A stretch of 64,000 bases of DNA from Methylobacterium phyllostachyos (GTDB lineage Bacteria > Pseudomonadota > Alphaproteobacteria > Rhizobiales > Beijerinckiaceae), in contig NZ_FNHS01000002.1 in NCBI RefSeq assembly GCF_900103445.1, positions 372,001 to 436,000 on the forward strand, read 5' to 3'. The translations under genes and the position numbers were made by a program. Positions 35,808 to 43,852 of this stretch are shown here, one piece after another. The first letter of the stretch is position 1. Each line of letters starts with the position of its first letter. The notes under the pieces were generated by a model. The model saw nothing but the letters and a program-made list of their open reading frames with translations, searched no databases and was not told the DNA's origin.

Positions 35808-36764
35808 ATGGCGTTATCGACCGACACCACCCGCGCGGCCTACGACCGCGACCTGCCGACCACCAGCCTCGCCACCCCGGCCGAGGACATGCGCACGATG
35901 GCACTGCACTCCATCTCTTGGGGTGCCGTCATCGCCGGCGCGGTAATCGCGCTGGTCGCCCAGGTCATCCTGAACATGGTCGGGCTCGGCATCGGGCTCT
36001 CGACCGTCGACCCGGCCGGCAACGGTACCCCGACGGCTGGCAGCCTGTCCTCGGGCGCCGGGATCTGGTTCGTGATCTCCGGCATCCTCGCATCCGCCGC
36101 CGGCGGCTGGCTCGCCGGGCGCCTGTCGGGCAAGCCGACCAACACAACCACCGCCTATCACGGGCTGATCGCCTGGGCGGTCTCGACCCTGGTCATCGTG
36201 TATCTGCTGTCCTCAGCGGTCGGTGGCATCGTCAGCGGCGCGTCGAGCGCGGTGTCGAGCACGCTCGGCGGCGCCGGCAATCTGATCGGCGGCTCGGTGA
36301 AGACCGCCGCGCAGGCCGCGGCCCCGTCGCTGCCGGGCATGGACAACCCGTTCTCGAACATCGAGAGCCAGGTTCGCGGCACGACCGGCAACGACCCGGA
36401 GGCCCTCAAGAACGCCGCGGTCAGCGCCATGCGCGCCGCGGTGACCGGTGACGCCGCCCAGCAGAAGGATGCGCAGGAGAAGGCGGCCCAAGCGCTTTCA
36501 AAGGCGCAGGGCATCCCGGTCGATCAGGCCCGGACCCAGGTCGCTCAGTACGTGCAGCAGTTCAACGACACGGTCGCCAAGACCAAGGAGCAGGCCAAGC
36601 AGGCGGCCGACACCGCCGCGCGCGTCGGCTCGCAGGGGGCGCTCTACGGCGCCCTGGCTTTGATCCTCGGTGCACTTGCCGCCTTCTTCGCCGGCCGTGG
36701 CGCGGCGGTCGACCCGGTGCTCACCCGCACCGCACCCGCCGTCACGACCCAGCGCCGGGTCTGA
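35808..36764 (+). CDS. Multi-helix membrane protein of the small PhnA-like type
   Basis: A 318-residue protein. Helices lie at about 35-58, 75-100 (ILASAAGGWLAGRLSG), 115-135 and at the C-terminus (YGALALILGALAAFFAGRG). Between them is a long Ala/Gln/Lys-rich stretch (about 175-280, DAAQQKDAQEKAAQALSKAQ) likely to form a coiled coil or disordered arm. In Methylobacterium such proteins are sometimes labelled PhnA-like, but I see no phosphonate enzyme motif. The ATG at 35808 follows GGAG. It is followed at once by two DUF2382 genes. Confidence 0.6.
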   Translation: MALSTDTTRAAYDRDLPTTSLATPAEDMRTMALHSISWGAVIAGAVIALVAQVILNMVGLGIGLSTVDPAGNGTPTAGSLSSGAGIWFVISGILASAAGGWLAGRLSGKPTNTTTAYHGLIAWAVSTLVIVYLLSSAVGGIVSGASSAVSSTLGGAGNLIGGSVKTAAQAAAPSLPGMDNPFSNIESQVRGTTGNDPEALKNAAVSAMRAAVTGDAAQQKDAQEKAAQALSKAQGIPVDQARTQVAQYVQQFNDTVAKTKEQAKQAADTAARVGSQGALYGALALILGALAAFFAGRGAAVDPVLTRTAPAVTTQRRV

Positions 36765-36766
36765 TC

Positions 36767-37264
36767 GTGGGCGACCCCGCCGCCACCGAGCCGCTTCCCT
36801 TCGGGACGCGGGACAAGCAGGCGGCGGAGGTCGCCGTCGGCGAGGAGGCGGTCCTCCCGCTGATCGCCGAGACCGTCCGCATCGACAAGCGGGCGGTGGA
36901 GACCGGGCGGGTGCGGGTCTCGACCCGAACCGAGACCGTCGACGAGGTCCTGCGCGAGAACCTTCGCAGCGACATGGTCGGGGTCACCCGGGTGGCGATC
37001 AACCGGACCCTGGCCGAGGGCGAAGTGCCCCCGGTGGTCCGCGAGGAGGACGGGGTGACGATCATCCCGGTCCTGGAAGAGATCCTCGTCGTCGAGAAGC
37101 GCCTCATCCTGCGGGAAGAGGTGCATGTCCGCCAGACCACGGCGGGCGAAGACGTCGAGATGCCGGTGACGCTGCGCAGACAACACGCCGTGATCGAACG
37201 CGTGTCCCCCGAGGGGCACGTCACGGCCGTGTCCCCTGCACCCCCACCGGAGATCGAACCATGA
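36767..37264 (+). CDS. DUF2382 (YsnF/AvaK) domain protein
   Basis: A 165-residue acidic protein made of two DUF2382-like units. The repeating blocks are AVLPLIAETVRIDKRAVETG plus VRVSTRTETVDEVL and IIPVLEEILVVEKRLILREE plus VHVRQTTAGEDV, each with a conserved V-x-K-R/L core. The related YsnF of Bacillus is a stress-induced, possibly cell-surface-linked protein of unknown activity. No signal peptide. The GTG start at 36767 is 2 bases after the previous stop; the stop overlaps the next gene (ATGA). Confidence 0.7.
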   Translation: MGDPAATEPLPFGTRDKQAAEVAVGEEAVLPLIAETVRIDKRAVETGRVRVSTRTETVDEVLRENLRSDMVGVTRVAINRTLAEGEVPPVVREEDGVTIIPVLEEILVVEKRLILREEVHVRQTTAGEDVEMPVTLRRQHAVIERVSPEGHVTAVSPAPPPEIEP

Positions 37265-38154
37265 CCCAGTCCATCACCGCCATGTACGACACCTACACGG
37301 ACGCAACAGCCGCGAAGGCCAAACTCGTGGCCATCGGCATCCCCGAGGTCGGCGTCCGGATCTTGTCCGGCAACGAGACCGGCACCACGACCGGCGCCGC
37401 CACGACCCAAGAGGGCGGCATGTGGGGCTCGCTGAAGGAGTTCTTCATGCCGGAGGAGGACCGCCATTTGCACGCCGAGGGACTGAACCGGGGCGGCACC
37501 ATGCTGACCGCGACCGTCGAGGACGGGTACGCGGAGCGGACCTACGACATCCTGGAGGAGCACGGCTCGGTCGACATGGACGAGCGCGAGGCGTCCTGGC
37601 GTAAGGAGGGCTGGACCGGACAGGCCGCAGGCGCGCCGGTCGCGGCCGTTGCTCCCGCATCGACGACCGCCACGACGGGTCTGCGTGCGGCGGGTTCCAC
37701 CGAGACCGCCGCGCCACGGGGGACCGCGCAGGGCACCGACTATATCCCAGTGGTCGAGGAGCGCCTCAACGTCGGCAAGCGCATGGTCGACAGTGGCCGG
37801 GTGCGGGTCCGCTCCTACGCGGTCGAGAAGGACGTGAGCGAGAACGTCACGCTGCACGACGAGACCGTGCACGTCGACCGCCGCGTGGTCGACCGGGCCG
37901 TGACGCCGGACGACATGGCCCTGTTCGAGGACAAGGTCATTGAGGCGACCGAGATGCGCGAGCAGGCGGTGGTCTCGAAGGAGGCGCGCGTCGTCGGCGA
38001 GGTCGGTATCCGCAGGGACGCGACCCAGCGCGTCGAGACCGTGACTGACAAGGTGCGCCACACTGAGGTCGAGGTCGCCGACGAGCGCGGCAACGTCGAG
38101 CGTACTGGCACGGCCGGCACCACCACCGGGACCGCCCCGCGCAAGCCGGTCTGA
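37261..38154 (+). CDS. General stress protein with N-terminal YflT-like and C-terminal DUF2382 domains
   Basis: A 297-residue protein. Residues about 1-100 resemble the heat-induced stress protein domain (ITAMYDTYTDATAAKAKLVA, GIPEVGVRIL, LNRGGTMLTATVEDGYAE), as in YflT/GsiB-type proteins. An Ala/Thr/Gly-rich linker (about 120-160) follows. The C-terminal half is a DUF2382 domain (IPVVEERLNVGKRMVDSGRV, RVRSYAVEKDVSENV, VTPDDMALFEDKVIE). Coupled to the previous DUF2382 gene by an ATGA overlap, so the two probably form one unit. Activity unknown. Confidence 0.75.
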   Translation: MTQSITAMYDTYTDATAAKAKLVAIGIPEVGVRILSGNETGTTTGAATTQEGGMWGSLKEFFMPEEDRHLHAEGLNRGGTMLTATVEDGYAERTYDILEEHGSVDMDEREASWRKEGWTGQAAGAPVAAVAPASTTATTGLRAAGSTETAAPRGTAQGTDYIPVVEERLNVGKRMVDSGRVRVRSYAVEKDVSENVTLHDETVHVDRRVVDRAVTPDDMALFEDKVIEATEMREQAVVSKEARVVGEVGIRRDATQRVETVTDKVRHTEVEVADERGNVERTGTAGTTTGTAPRKPV

Positions 38155-38237
38155 GCGCCGGGTCGGGAGGGAGCCCGCGGCCTCCTCCCGGCCAACGCAC
38201 GAACCTCCAGGCAAGCATCGAGCACGGCCTCCGCCCC

Positions 38238-38486
38238 ATGATCCGCATCCTTGCCCTCTCCTTCGTCATGGCGGCCGGCTCCGCCAATGCTCAGGGCGAC
38301 GATGCCGCCACGAACCATCTTCGTACGTTCTGCTCCGGGGACTATCTCAGCCTTTGCAACGGCATGGACCCGAAGGGGCCGGAGGTGGTGGCGTGCTTCC
38401 GCAGGAACATGGGCAAGCTCTCGCCCGGCTGCCGGACCGCCACCGACGAATACAAGGCGTCCAAGGGAACCGGTTCGAGGTCCTGA
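38238..38486 (+). CDS. Secreted cysteine-rich-repeat protein, paralogue 2
   Basis: An 82-residue exported protein. After the signal peptide (LALSFVMAAGSANA) come Cys in RTFCSGDYLSLC, VACFRR and PGCRTA, the same pattern as the protein at 26375-26611. Two disulfides are likely. Both copies sit among envelope or stress genes. Function unknown. Confidence 0.7.
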   Translation: MIRILALSFVMAAGSANAQGDDAATNHLRTFCSGDYLSLCNGMDPKGPEVVACFRRNMGKLSPGCRTATDEYKASKGTGSRS

Positions 38487-38531
38487 GCCGCCCGGAACCC
38501 GTACGTCGCACACCCAAACGGGAGAACGAAC

Positions 38532-38996
38532 ATGAGTGACGGCTTTCCCTCCATGACCGCCCTGCTCGGCCTGCTTGCCGTGGCTGGGTTCCAGAACAAG
38601 GACAAGATCGCCGAGATGCTCGGCGGCGGTCACCCCGCGTCCCAAACTGGGTCCGCAGCCGCGCCCGGCCAGGCCGGCCTCGGGGGCCTGCTCGGCAACA
38701 TCGGCGGTGCGCTCGGCGGGGCCGGCGTCGGCAACGTGCTCGGCGGGGGCCTGGGTCAGCTGGTCGAGAGCTTCCGTCAGAACGGACATGGCGCAGCGGC
38801 GGACTCCTGGGTGAACCACGGTCCCAACCACGAGATCGCCCCGCCCCAGCTGCGCCAGGCCATCGGTCCCGACGTCATGGACGCCCTGTCCCGGCAGACC
38901 GGGCTGTCGCACGACGAACTGCTTTCCAGGCTCTCCCGGGAGCTTCCCTCGGCGGTGGACCGCTACACCCCCGACGGCAGGCTGCCCGCCCTCTAA
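38532..38996 (+). CDS. YidB family protein
   Basis: A 154-residue protein of the DUF937/YidB family. A Gly/Leu-rich start ([38 protein letters not shown]) is followed by the characteristic C-terminal part: [45 protein letters not shown] and [11 protein letters not shown]. The family is widespread and uncharacterised, often in stress or envelope contexts. It follows the Cys-rich protein gene by 45 bases. Confidence 0.8.
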   Translation: MSDGFPSMTALLGLLAVAGFQNKDKIAEMLGGGHPASQTGSAAAPGQAGLGGLLGNIGGALGGAGVGNVLGGGLGQLVESFRQNGHGAAADSWVNHGPNHEIAPPQLRQAIGPDVMDALSRQTGLSHDELLSRLSRELPSAVDRYTPDGRLPAL

Positions 38997-39108
38997 GGCG
39001 GTGCGCCTGATGACACCCCGCACGCCGGTCGGGATCCGTCCCGTCCGGACGCGCCGGTCGACACGACCGCAACGAGCACCGTGACGGTGCCGCACGAGGA
39101 ACACCACC

Positions 39109-39300
39109 ATGGCCAAGACTGCGCACGACGAGGCCGCCAAGCACCACGAGGCCGCCGCCAAGTCGCACAAGACCGCCGCCGAGCATCACGAGAAGGGCGA
39201 CGAGGAGAAGGCCGCCAAGCACTCCAAGGAGGCCCACGGCCACTCCGAGAAGGCGCACGAGAGCTCGACCAAGGCCCACGGCAAGAGCGCCAAGAAGTAA
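39109..39300 (+). CDS. His/Lys/Ala-rich small protein
   Basis: A 63-residue, strongly charged helical protein with repeated AAKSHKTAAEHHE and AKHSKEAHGHSEKAHESSTK units. His and Lys alternate with Ala and Glu. Similar His-rich proteins occur in Methylobacterium. They may bind metal or nucleic acid, but no role is established. The AGGA before the ATG supports translation. Confidence 0.6.
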   Translation: MAKTAHDEAAKHHEAAAKSHKTAAEHHEKGDEEKAAKHSKEAHGHSEKAHESSTKAHGKSAKK

Positions 39301-39362
39301 CCGACCCAACCCGACCGCCGGACGCGCATCCCGCGCGTCCGGCCCCATTCAGGAGAACACCC

Positions 39363-39725
39363 ATGGACGAGAACCGCATCACCGGCGCCGCGAAGGAATT
39401 CGGCGGCAAGGTCCAGGGCGCCGTCGGCGACGTGACCGGCGACCGCGAGACCCAGGCCAAGGGGACCGCCAACGAGGCCAAGGGCAACGTCGAGAACCTG
39501 TACGGCCAGGCCAAGGACGCCGTGCGCGACGCGGCCGACCAGGCCGGCGATCTCGCACAGAACGCCCTGAAGCAGGGTCGTGACGCCTTCCCCGACGCCG
39601 AGCGGGCCTACCGCCAGGGGGCCGACACGGTGACGAGCTACGCCAAGGAGTCCCCGCTGATGATGGCGGCGATGGCCGGTGCGCTCGGCTACCTGCTCGC
39701 GATGGTCGTCCACGGCCGCCGCTAG
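39363..39725 (+). CDS. CsbD family stress protein (copy 1)
   Basis: A 120-residue protein. The N-terminal CsbD unit (about 1-55: MDENRITGAAKEFGGKVQGA, TQAKGTANEAKGNVENLYGQ) is followed by a polar helix and a C-terminal membrane segment (MMAAMAGALGYLLAMVVHGR), like DUF883/YqjD ribosome-associated proteins. CsbD is a sigma-B-type general stress protein in Bacillus. The first 50 codons are nearly the same as those of the gene at 43286, so the two are recent duplicates. Membrane anchoring is inferred. Confidence 0.8.
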   Translation: MDENRITGAAKEFGGKVQGAVGDVTGDRETQAKGTANEAKGNVENLYGQAKDAVRDAADQAGDLAQNALKQGRDAFPDAERAYRQGADTVTSYAKESPLMMAAMAGALGYLLAMVVHGRR

Positions 39726-39771
39726 GTCCGGCCCCCGTTCCAACATCATCCCGCAGGTCCGGAGCAGCATC

Positions 39772-40218
39772 ATGAACGATCCCACCCGACCTGCGGGACC
39801 ATCACCGGCCTCCGACGGCCCGTTGCAGGCGGCACGCTCGCCGTCCGGCTTAGCCGATGCCGTGCGCGACCAAGCCAGCGGCTATGCCAACCGGCGCAGG
39901 ACCGAGGCGGCCGGCTTTCTGTCCGAGATCGCTAAGGCACTGCGTTCGAACGGCGCCGAGCTCGACAAACGGGCGCGGGCGAAGCCGTTCGTCCAGACGG
40001 TCGCCGACAACCTCGACGCGCTCTCGAAGCACGTCGCACGCCGTGGCTTGCGCGAACTCTTCCGCGATGCCGAGGCGGTGGCGCGAGGCAACCCGCTGGC
40101 GACGGCCCTGGTGGTCGGCGCGCTTGGGTATGGCACCTTCCATGTCCTACGGTCCGGAAACGGCGATGCCCTCAAGTCCCCGGGTGAGCCCAGGCGGGAC
40201 TGGGGCGGGTATCCGTGA
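39772..40218 (+). CDS. Membrane-anchored hypothetical protein
   Basis: A 148-residue protein, mostly helical and charged (VRDQASGYANRRRTEAAGFL, RARAKPFVQTVADNLDALSK), with one hydrophobic segment near the C-terminus (PLATALVVGALGYGTFHVL). It resembles the nearby membrane-anchored stress proteins in shape. Its stop overlaps the next GTG start, so it belongs to the run ending with the aquaporin. No family recognised. Confidence 0.55.
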   Translation: MNDPTRPAGPSPASDGPLQAARSPSGLADAVRDQASGYANRRRTEAAGFLSEIAKALRSNGAELDKRARAKPFVQTVADNLDALSKHVARRGLRELFRDAEAVARGNPLATALVVGALGYGTFHVLRSGNGDALKSPGEPRRDWGGYP

Positions 40219-40628
40219 GCGCCGTTCCCCCAACCCCGCCGTCCGGCGGGCTCCAGGGCCTGATGGCCGAGGCCCTCCGGGGTGCCGGCGATGTCCTGCG
40301 GGGCGAGATCGCCCTGTTCCGCCAGGAGATGGCGGACAACCTGCGCCGCCTGATCGTCGGCCTCGCGGCGATGGCCGGCGCAGCCGTGTTCGCCGTCGTC
40401 GGCTTCCTGGTCTTGGTCGACGCCCTGGTGAAGTGGCTTGCCACCGTCGTCGGCTCGGAGGCGCTCGCCGCCCTGATCGTCGGCACCGCCTTCCTTGTCA
40501 TCGGCCTCGTCCTGGCACTGATGGCCAAGAGCCGGTTCACAGTCGACGGACTCGTCCCGACCCGGACGGGCCGACAGCTTCGGCACGATGCCGTCGTCAT
40601 CAAGGAGCACGTGACGCATGACGAGTGA
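40215..40628 (+). CDS. Phage holin superfamily III (DUF1469-type) membrane protein
   Basis: A 137-residue protein with an amphipathic start (GDVLRGEIALFRQEMADNLR) and two strong helices (IVGLAAMAGAAVFAVVGFLV and ALIVGTAFLVIGLVLALMA), the layout of the actinophage-holin-III/DUF1469 family. Despite the name such genes are common in chromosomes and unlinked to lysis; no endolysin is near. The GTG start overlaps the previous stop, and the next gene overlaps by 11 bases. Confidence 0.75.
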   Translation: MSAVPPTPPSGGLQGLMAEALRGAGDVLRGEIALFRQEMADNLRRLIVGLAAMAGAAVFAVVGFLVLVDALVKWLATVVGSEALAALIVGTAFLVIGLVLALMAKSRFTVDGLVPTRTGRQLRHDAVVIKEHVTHDE

Positions 40629-40953
40629 CGCAGATGCCTTGGAGCGGGAGATCGAGGCGAGCCGCGACCGCCTCGACCAAACCTTGGACAGGCTCACCCA
40701 GCGTCTCACCCCCACCGGCATCGCCGATGACATGCTCGGCACCGTCCGGCGCGACGCGACCGGGGCCGGCCTCTACGACGGCGCCTTGGAGGCGGTCCGA
40801 CGCAACCCGGTGCCGGTACTGCTGATGTGCCTCGGTACCGTGATGCTGCTCAACGGTAAGAAGCCGCGTGAGCCGGCGACCTACCGCGCCGTGCGCGATC
40901 CCGACCGGTACGCCGCGGCGGCGGTCACCTCTGCCCCCAAGGACCACCGCTGA
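40618..40953 (+). CDS. DUF3618 domain protein
   Basis: A 111-residue protein. The N-terminal coiled-coil signature EREIEASRDRLDQTLDRLTQ is that of DUF3618, followed by a short hydrophobic segment (PVPVLLMCLGTVMLL) and a charged tail. Function unknown; these proteins often accompany DUF1469 holin-like and DUF883-type genes. It overlaps the holin-like gene by 11 bases, and its TGA overlaps the aquaporin ATG. Confidence 0.75.
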   Translation: MTSDADALEREIEASRDRLDQTLDRLTQRLTPTGIADDMLGTVRRDATGAGLYDGALEAVRRNPVPVLLMCLGTVMLLNGKKPREPATYRAVRDPDRYAAAAVTSAPKDHR

Positions 40954-41723
40954 TGCGTCCCTACCTCGCCGAGTTCATTGGCACCTTCGTCCTGGTGTTC
41001 TGCGGCTGCGGCAGCGCCGTCCTGGCAGCCGACCACATCGGCTATGCCGGGGTCGCCCTGTCGTTCGGCTTCGTCCTGATGGCGATGATCTACGCGCTGG
41101 GTCCGATCTCGGGCTGCCACCTCAATCCCGCGGTCACGCTGGGCCTCACCCTGAGCCGCAAGTTCGATACGGCGCGCCTACCCGGCTACATGGCCGCCCA
41201 GGTCCTCGGCGCGGTCGTCGCGGCCTACGTCCTCTACGTCGTCGCGCAGGGGCATCCGGGCTTCGACCTCGCCTCGGGCTTCGCATCGAATGGATACGAC
41301 GCACGCTCGCCGGGCCACTACAACAGGGCGGCGGCGTTCATCGTCGAGTTCGTGCTGACGGCGCTCCTCGTCCTCACCATCCTCGGGGCGACTGACCTGA
41401 AGGCGCCGGTGGGCTTCGCCGGGCTCGCCATCGGGGTCGTGCTGACCGTGATCCACCTCGTCTCGATCCCGGTGACCAACACCTCGGTCAACCCGGCCCG
41501 CAGCATCGGGCCAGCCCTGTTCGCCGGATGGGACGCGGTGGGGCAGCTCTGGCTGTTCGTGCTCGCCCCGCTGCTGGGCGGGGCCACCGCGGCCGGATTG
41601 TACTCGACGATGCGCGCCCTCGACCCCGTGGTGCAAATGCCCGTGCGGCAGGCGGTGCAGGCCCTTCCGGCCGAGCTCGAACAGCGCCTTGAGAAAGCCG
41701 GCATCAAGCCGACCGAATTCTAG
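40953..41723 (+). CDS. aqpZ: Aquaporin Z-type MIP channel
   Basis: A 256-residue channel of the MIP family with six membrane helices and two half-helices carrying NPA: HLNPAVTLG and SVNPARSIG. The residues around the filter (VIHLVSIPVT, SVNPARS) give His, Thr and Arg, matching E. coli AqpZ rather than a glycerol facilitator. It should therefore conduct water mainly. The ATG overlaps the stop of the DUF3618 gene. It fits an osmotic-stress role beside the MscS channel about 2 kb downstream. Confidence 0.88.
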   Translation: MRPYLAEFIGTFVLVFCGCGSAVLAADHIGYAGVALSFGFVLMAMIYALGPISGCHLNPAVTLGLTLSRKFDTARLPGYMAAQVLGAVVAAYVLYVVAQGHPGFDLASGFASNGYDARSPGHYNRAAAFIVEFVLTALLVLTILGATDLKAPVGFAGLAIGVVLTVIHLVSIPVTNTSVNPARSIGPALFAGWDAVGQLWLFVLAPLLGGATAAGLYSTMRALDPVVQMPVRQAVQALPAELEQRLEKAGIKPTEF

Positions 41724-41747
41724 CGCCACCACCGGAGGGACCCGCCG

Positions 41748-42059
41748 ATGCCGACCATGCGAACGCAGATTTATGCCAGCGGCAACGACGACCGGTGGTT
41801 CCTCTGCCAGGGCGAAGATGCGGCTGACGTGTTTGTGTTCCACGAGCCGAACGGGCCGTCGGGCGGATCGCGGTCGCGCATCGAGCTTACGACCTTCCTC
41901 GCCTCCGGCAGTGGATCGCCGGAGCACCGCACCTTGCTGACGATGATCGGTTCCCTGGTCGGGACGGCCCATGCCGGGTCGGGCACAACCGACCGTGGTC
42001 CCGAACCTGGTGCCGCTGGCGCGGAGCCGACCCCGGGCGAGGCCGCCGCCTCGACCTGA
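41748..42059 (+). CDS. Conserved hypothetical protein
   Basis: A 103-residue protein. Residues about 1-72 form a compact globular part (RTQIYASGNDDRWFLCQGED, FVFHEPNGPSGG, RIELTTFLASGSGSPEHRTL) seen in other Rhizobiales proteins of unknown function. A Gly/Ala/Pro/Thr-rich disordered tail follows. No signal or membrane segment. It lies between the aquaporin and the coiled-coil protein. Confidence 0.55.
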   Translation: MPTMRTQIYASGNDDRWFLCQGEDAADVFVFHEPNGPSGGSRSRIELTTFLASGSGSPEHRTLLTMIGSLVGTAHAGSGTTDRGPEPGAAGAEPTPGEAAAST

Positions 42060-42089
42060 CCCTACGCCCCCCAAGCTCGCGAGACCGCC

Positions 42090-43226
42090 ATGGCCATCGA
42101 CTACCGTTCGGAACTTCGCCGCCCCCTCCCGTTCAGCCTGGCGGTAATCGCCGCCGTGCTGCTGCTCTGGCTGGTCGTGGCCTCGATCGCCGGCGCCAGG
42201 CAACGCGGCGCCAGGGACCACCGCATCGGCGAGTTGGAGGGCCAGCGGACGGCCCTGCAGACGGACCTCGACCAACAGCGGTCCACCGCCGGCACCCTCA
42301 CGGCGCTGCAGGCTAGGATCGCCACGTCCGAGACCGAGGTGAAGCAAGCCACCCAGGCCGGCGAGGAGGCCAAGGCGAAGGCGGCCGGCCTCGCCGAGGA
42401 GCGGGAGGCGGCCGAACGGAAGGCCGGCGAGGCGAAGGCGGCGTCCGATGCGGAGACGAAGCGCCTGTTAGACCTCCAGACCCAGGTGACGGAGGCGGAA
42501 CGGAAGCTCGCCCCCCTGCGCGACGCGACCACCGCAGCGGAGAAGACTGCCACCGCCCGAACCCAGGAACTCGCCGACGTCGGGCGCCGGCTCGAGGACG
42601 CCCGGCAGCAGGAAGCCAGGCTGCGTGCCGACATCGCCGCCATGGCGCAGGAGGCCAACGGAAAGACCGCCGACCTCGCCAAGGCCGAGGAGCGTCAGCA
42701 GAAGGCCCGCGAAGGGGCGGCCGCGGCACAGAAGGAACTCGCGGATGCCCGGACCGCGACCGAGCAGGCGATCAAGCAGCGCGGCGACCTGGAGCAGGCG
42801 GTCGCCAGCCTGACCGCGAACCGCGAAAAGCTCGTCGCCGGGAACGAGCAGATGACCCAGCAAGCCACGCAGGCACGGGAGACCCTGGACGGCACCCGGA
42901 AGGATCTTGCGACGGCGCAGGCCGAGCGGGACCGCGTCACCGCCGAGCGGGGCCAGGCGGAGCAGTCGGTCATGAAGCTGACGTCGGACCGCGACGCGGC
43001 CGCCGCGGCGTTGGAGGCGCTGCAGAAGCGGCAGGCCGACGCGCAGGGCCAGCTCGCGACGCTGACGGAGACGATGTCCGCTAGGAACAAGGAGGTGGCG
43101 GACGTCGAGGAGAAGCTGCGCTCCGCCCGGGCCGAGCTCGCGGATGCACAGGCCAAGCTGGCCAACGCCCGGCAGCAACTCTCGACCCCACCGGCGCCGG
43201 CCGCGACGCCCGTGAAGCCCGACTGA
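42090..43226 (+). CDS. Membrane-anchored coiled-coil protein
   Basis: A 378-residue protein. One N-terminal membrane helix (about 14-32, SLAVIAAVLLLWLVVASIAG) is followed by a long continuous coiled coil (about 45-360) rich in Ala, Glu, Lys, Gln and Arg. A short Pro/Ala tail follows. No enzymatic motif. It would project a rod into the cytoplasm or periplasm; which side is not determined. It may serve as a scaffold or envelope-spanning spacer, by shape only. It sits between an unknown protein and the second CsbD gene. Confidence 0.7.
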   Translation: MAIDYRSELRRPLPFSLAVIAAVLLLWLVVASIAGARQRGARDHRIGELEGQRTALQTDLDQQRSTAGTLTALQARIATSETEVKQATQAGEEAKAKAAGLAEEREAAERKAGEAKAASDAETKRLLDLQTQVTEAERKLAPLRDATTAAEKTATARTQELADVGRRLEDARQQEARLRADIAAMAQEANGKTADLAKAEERQQKAREGAAAAQKELADARTATEQAIKQRGDLEQAVASLTANREKLVAGNEQMTQQATQARETLDGTRKDLATAQAERDRVTAERGQAEQSVMKLTSDRDAAAAALEALQKRQADAQGQLATLTETMSARNKEVADVEEKLRSARAELADAQAKLANARQQLSTPPAPAATPVKPD

Positions 43227-43285
43227 GGCCGGCCGGCATCGGGTGCACCCTATCTACCCCTCACCGTGACGACAGGAGAGACGAC

Positions 43286-43822
43286 ATGGACGAGAACCGC
43301 ATCACCGGCGCCGCCAAGGAACTCGGCGGCAAGATCCAGGGTAAGGCCGGGGAACTGACAGGCAACCGTGAGACCCAGGCCAAGGGCGCGGCCAACGAGG
43401 CGAAGGGCAACGTCGAGAACCTGTACGGGCGGGCCAAGGACGCAGTGAGCGACGCCACGGACGCCGTGGGGGGTGCGGTCGAACGCGGCGGCATCGACGG
43501 CGACCGGGTCGCCGGTACCGCGAAGGAGATCCGCGGCAAGGTCCAGAGCGCGGTTGGCGCCGTCACGGGCGGCGAGCGTGACCGGGTCGAGGGCCGGCGG
43601 CGCCAGGTCGAGGGTCGCGCGCAGGACCTCCATGGACGGGCGGAGGATGCCGCACGCGACATCGGAGGCTACGCCCGCGACCTGTACGAGCACGCCGACG
43701 ACTACGCCCGGGACGGTACCCGGGCCGTCCGCCACCAGGTCGAGGAGAGCCCGCTGGTCGCGATGCTGATCGCGGGCGCGGTCGGCTACGGCCTCGCGCT
43801 GCTCGTCCACGGCCGCCGCTGA
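43286..43822 (+). CDS. CsbD family stress protein (copy 2, two CsbD units)
   Basis: A 178-residue protein. CsbD unit 1 (about 1-55) is almost identical to copy 1. A second, diverged CsbD-like unit follows (GDRVAGTAKEIRGKVQSAVG, about 70-115). The remainder is a helical region and a C-terminal membrane segment ending LVHGRR, as in copy 1. It most likely arose by duplication of the 39363 gene or of an internal unit. General stress role from family knowledge. Confidence 0.8.
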   Translation: MDENRITGAAKELGGKIQGKAGELTGNRETQAKGAANEAKGNVENLYGRAKDAVSDATDAVGGAVERGGIDGDRVAGTAKEIRGKVQSAVGAVTGGERDRVEGRRRQVEGRAQDLHGRAEDAARDIGGYARDLYEHADDYARDGTRAVRHQVEESPLVAMLIAGAVGYGLALLVHGRR

Positions 43823-43852
43823 CGTCGTCCCTCGTCGCCCTGCCGCCGCACG

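Noticed and set aside
40215-40628. Phage lysis cassette from the holin-like gene
   Set aside because: No endolysin, structural phage gene or integrase is nearby, and holin-superfamily III genes are common housekeeping-type membrane genes.
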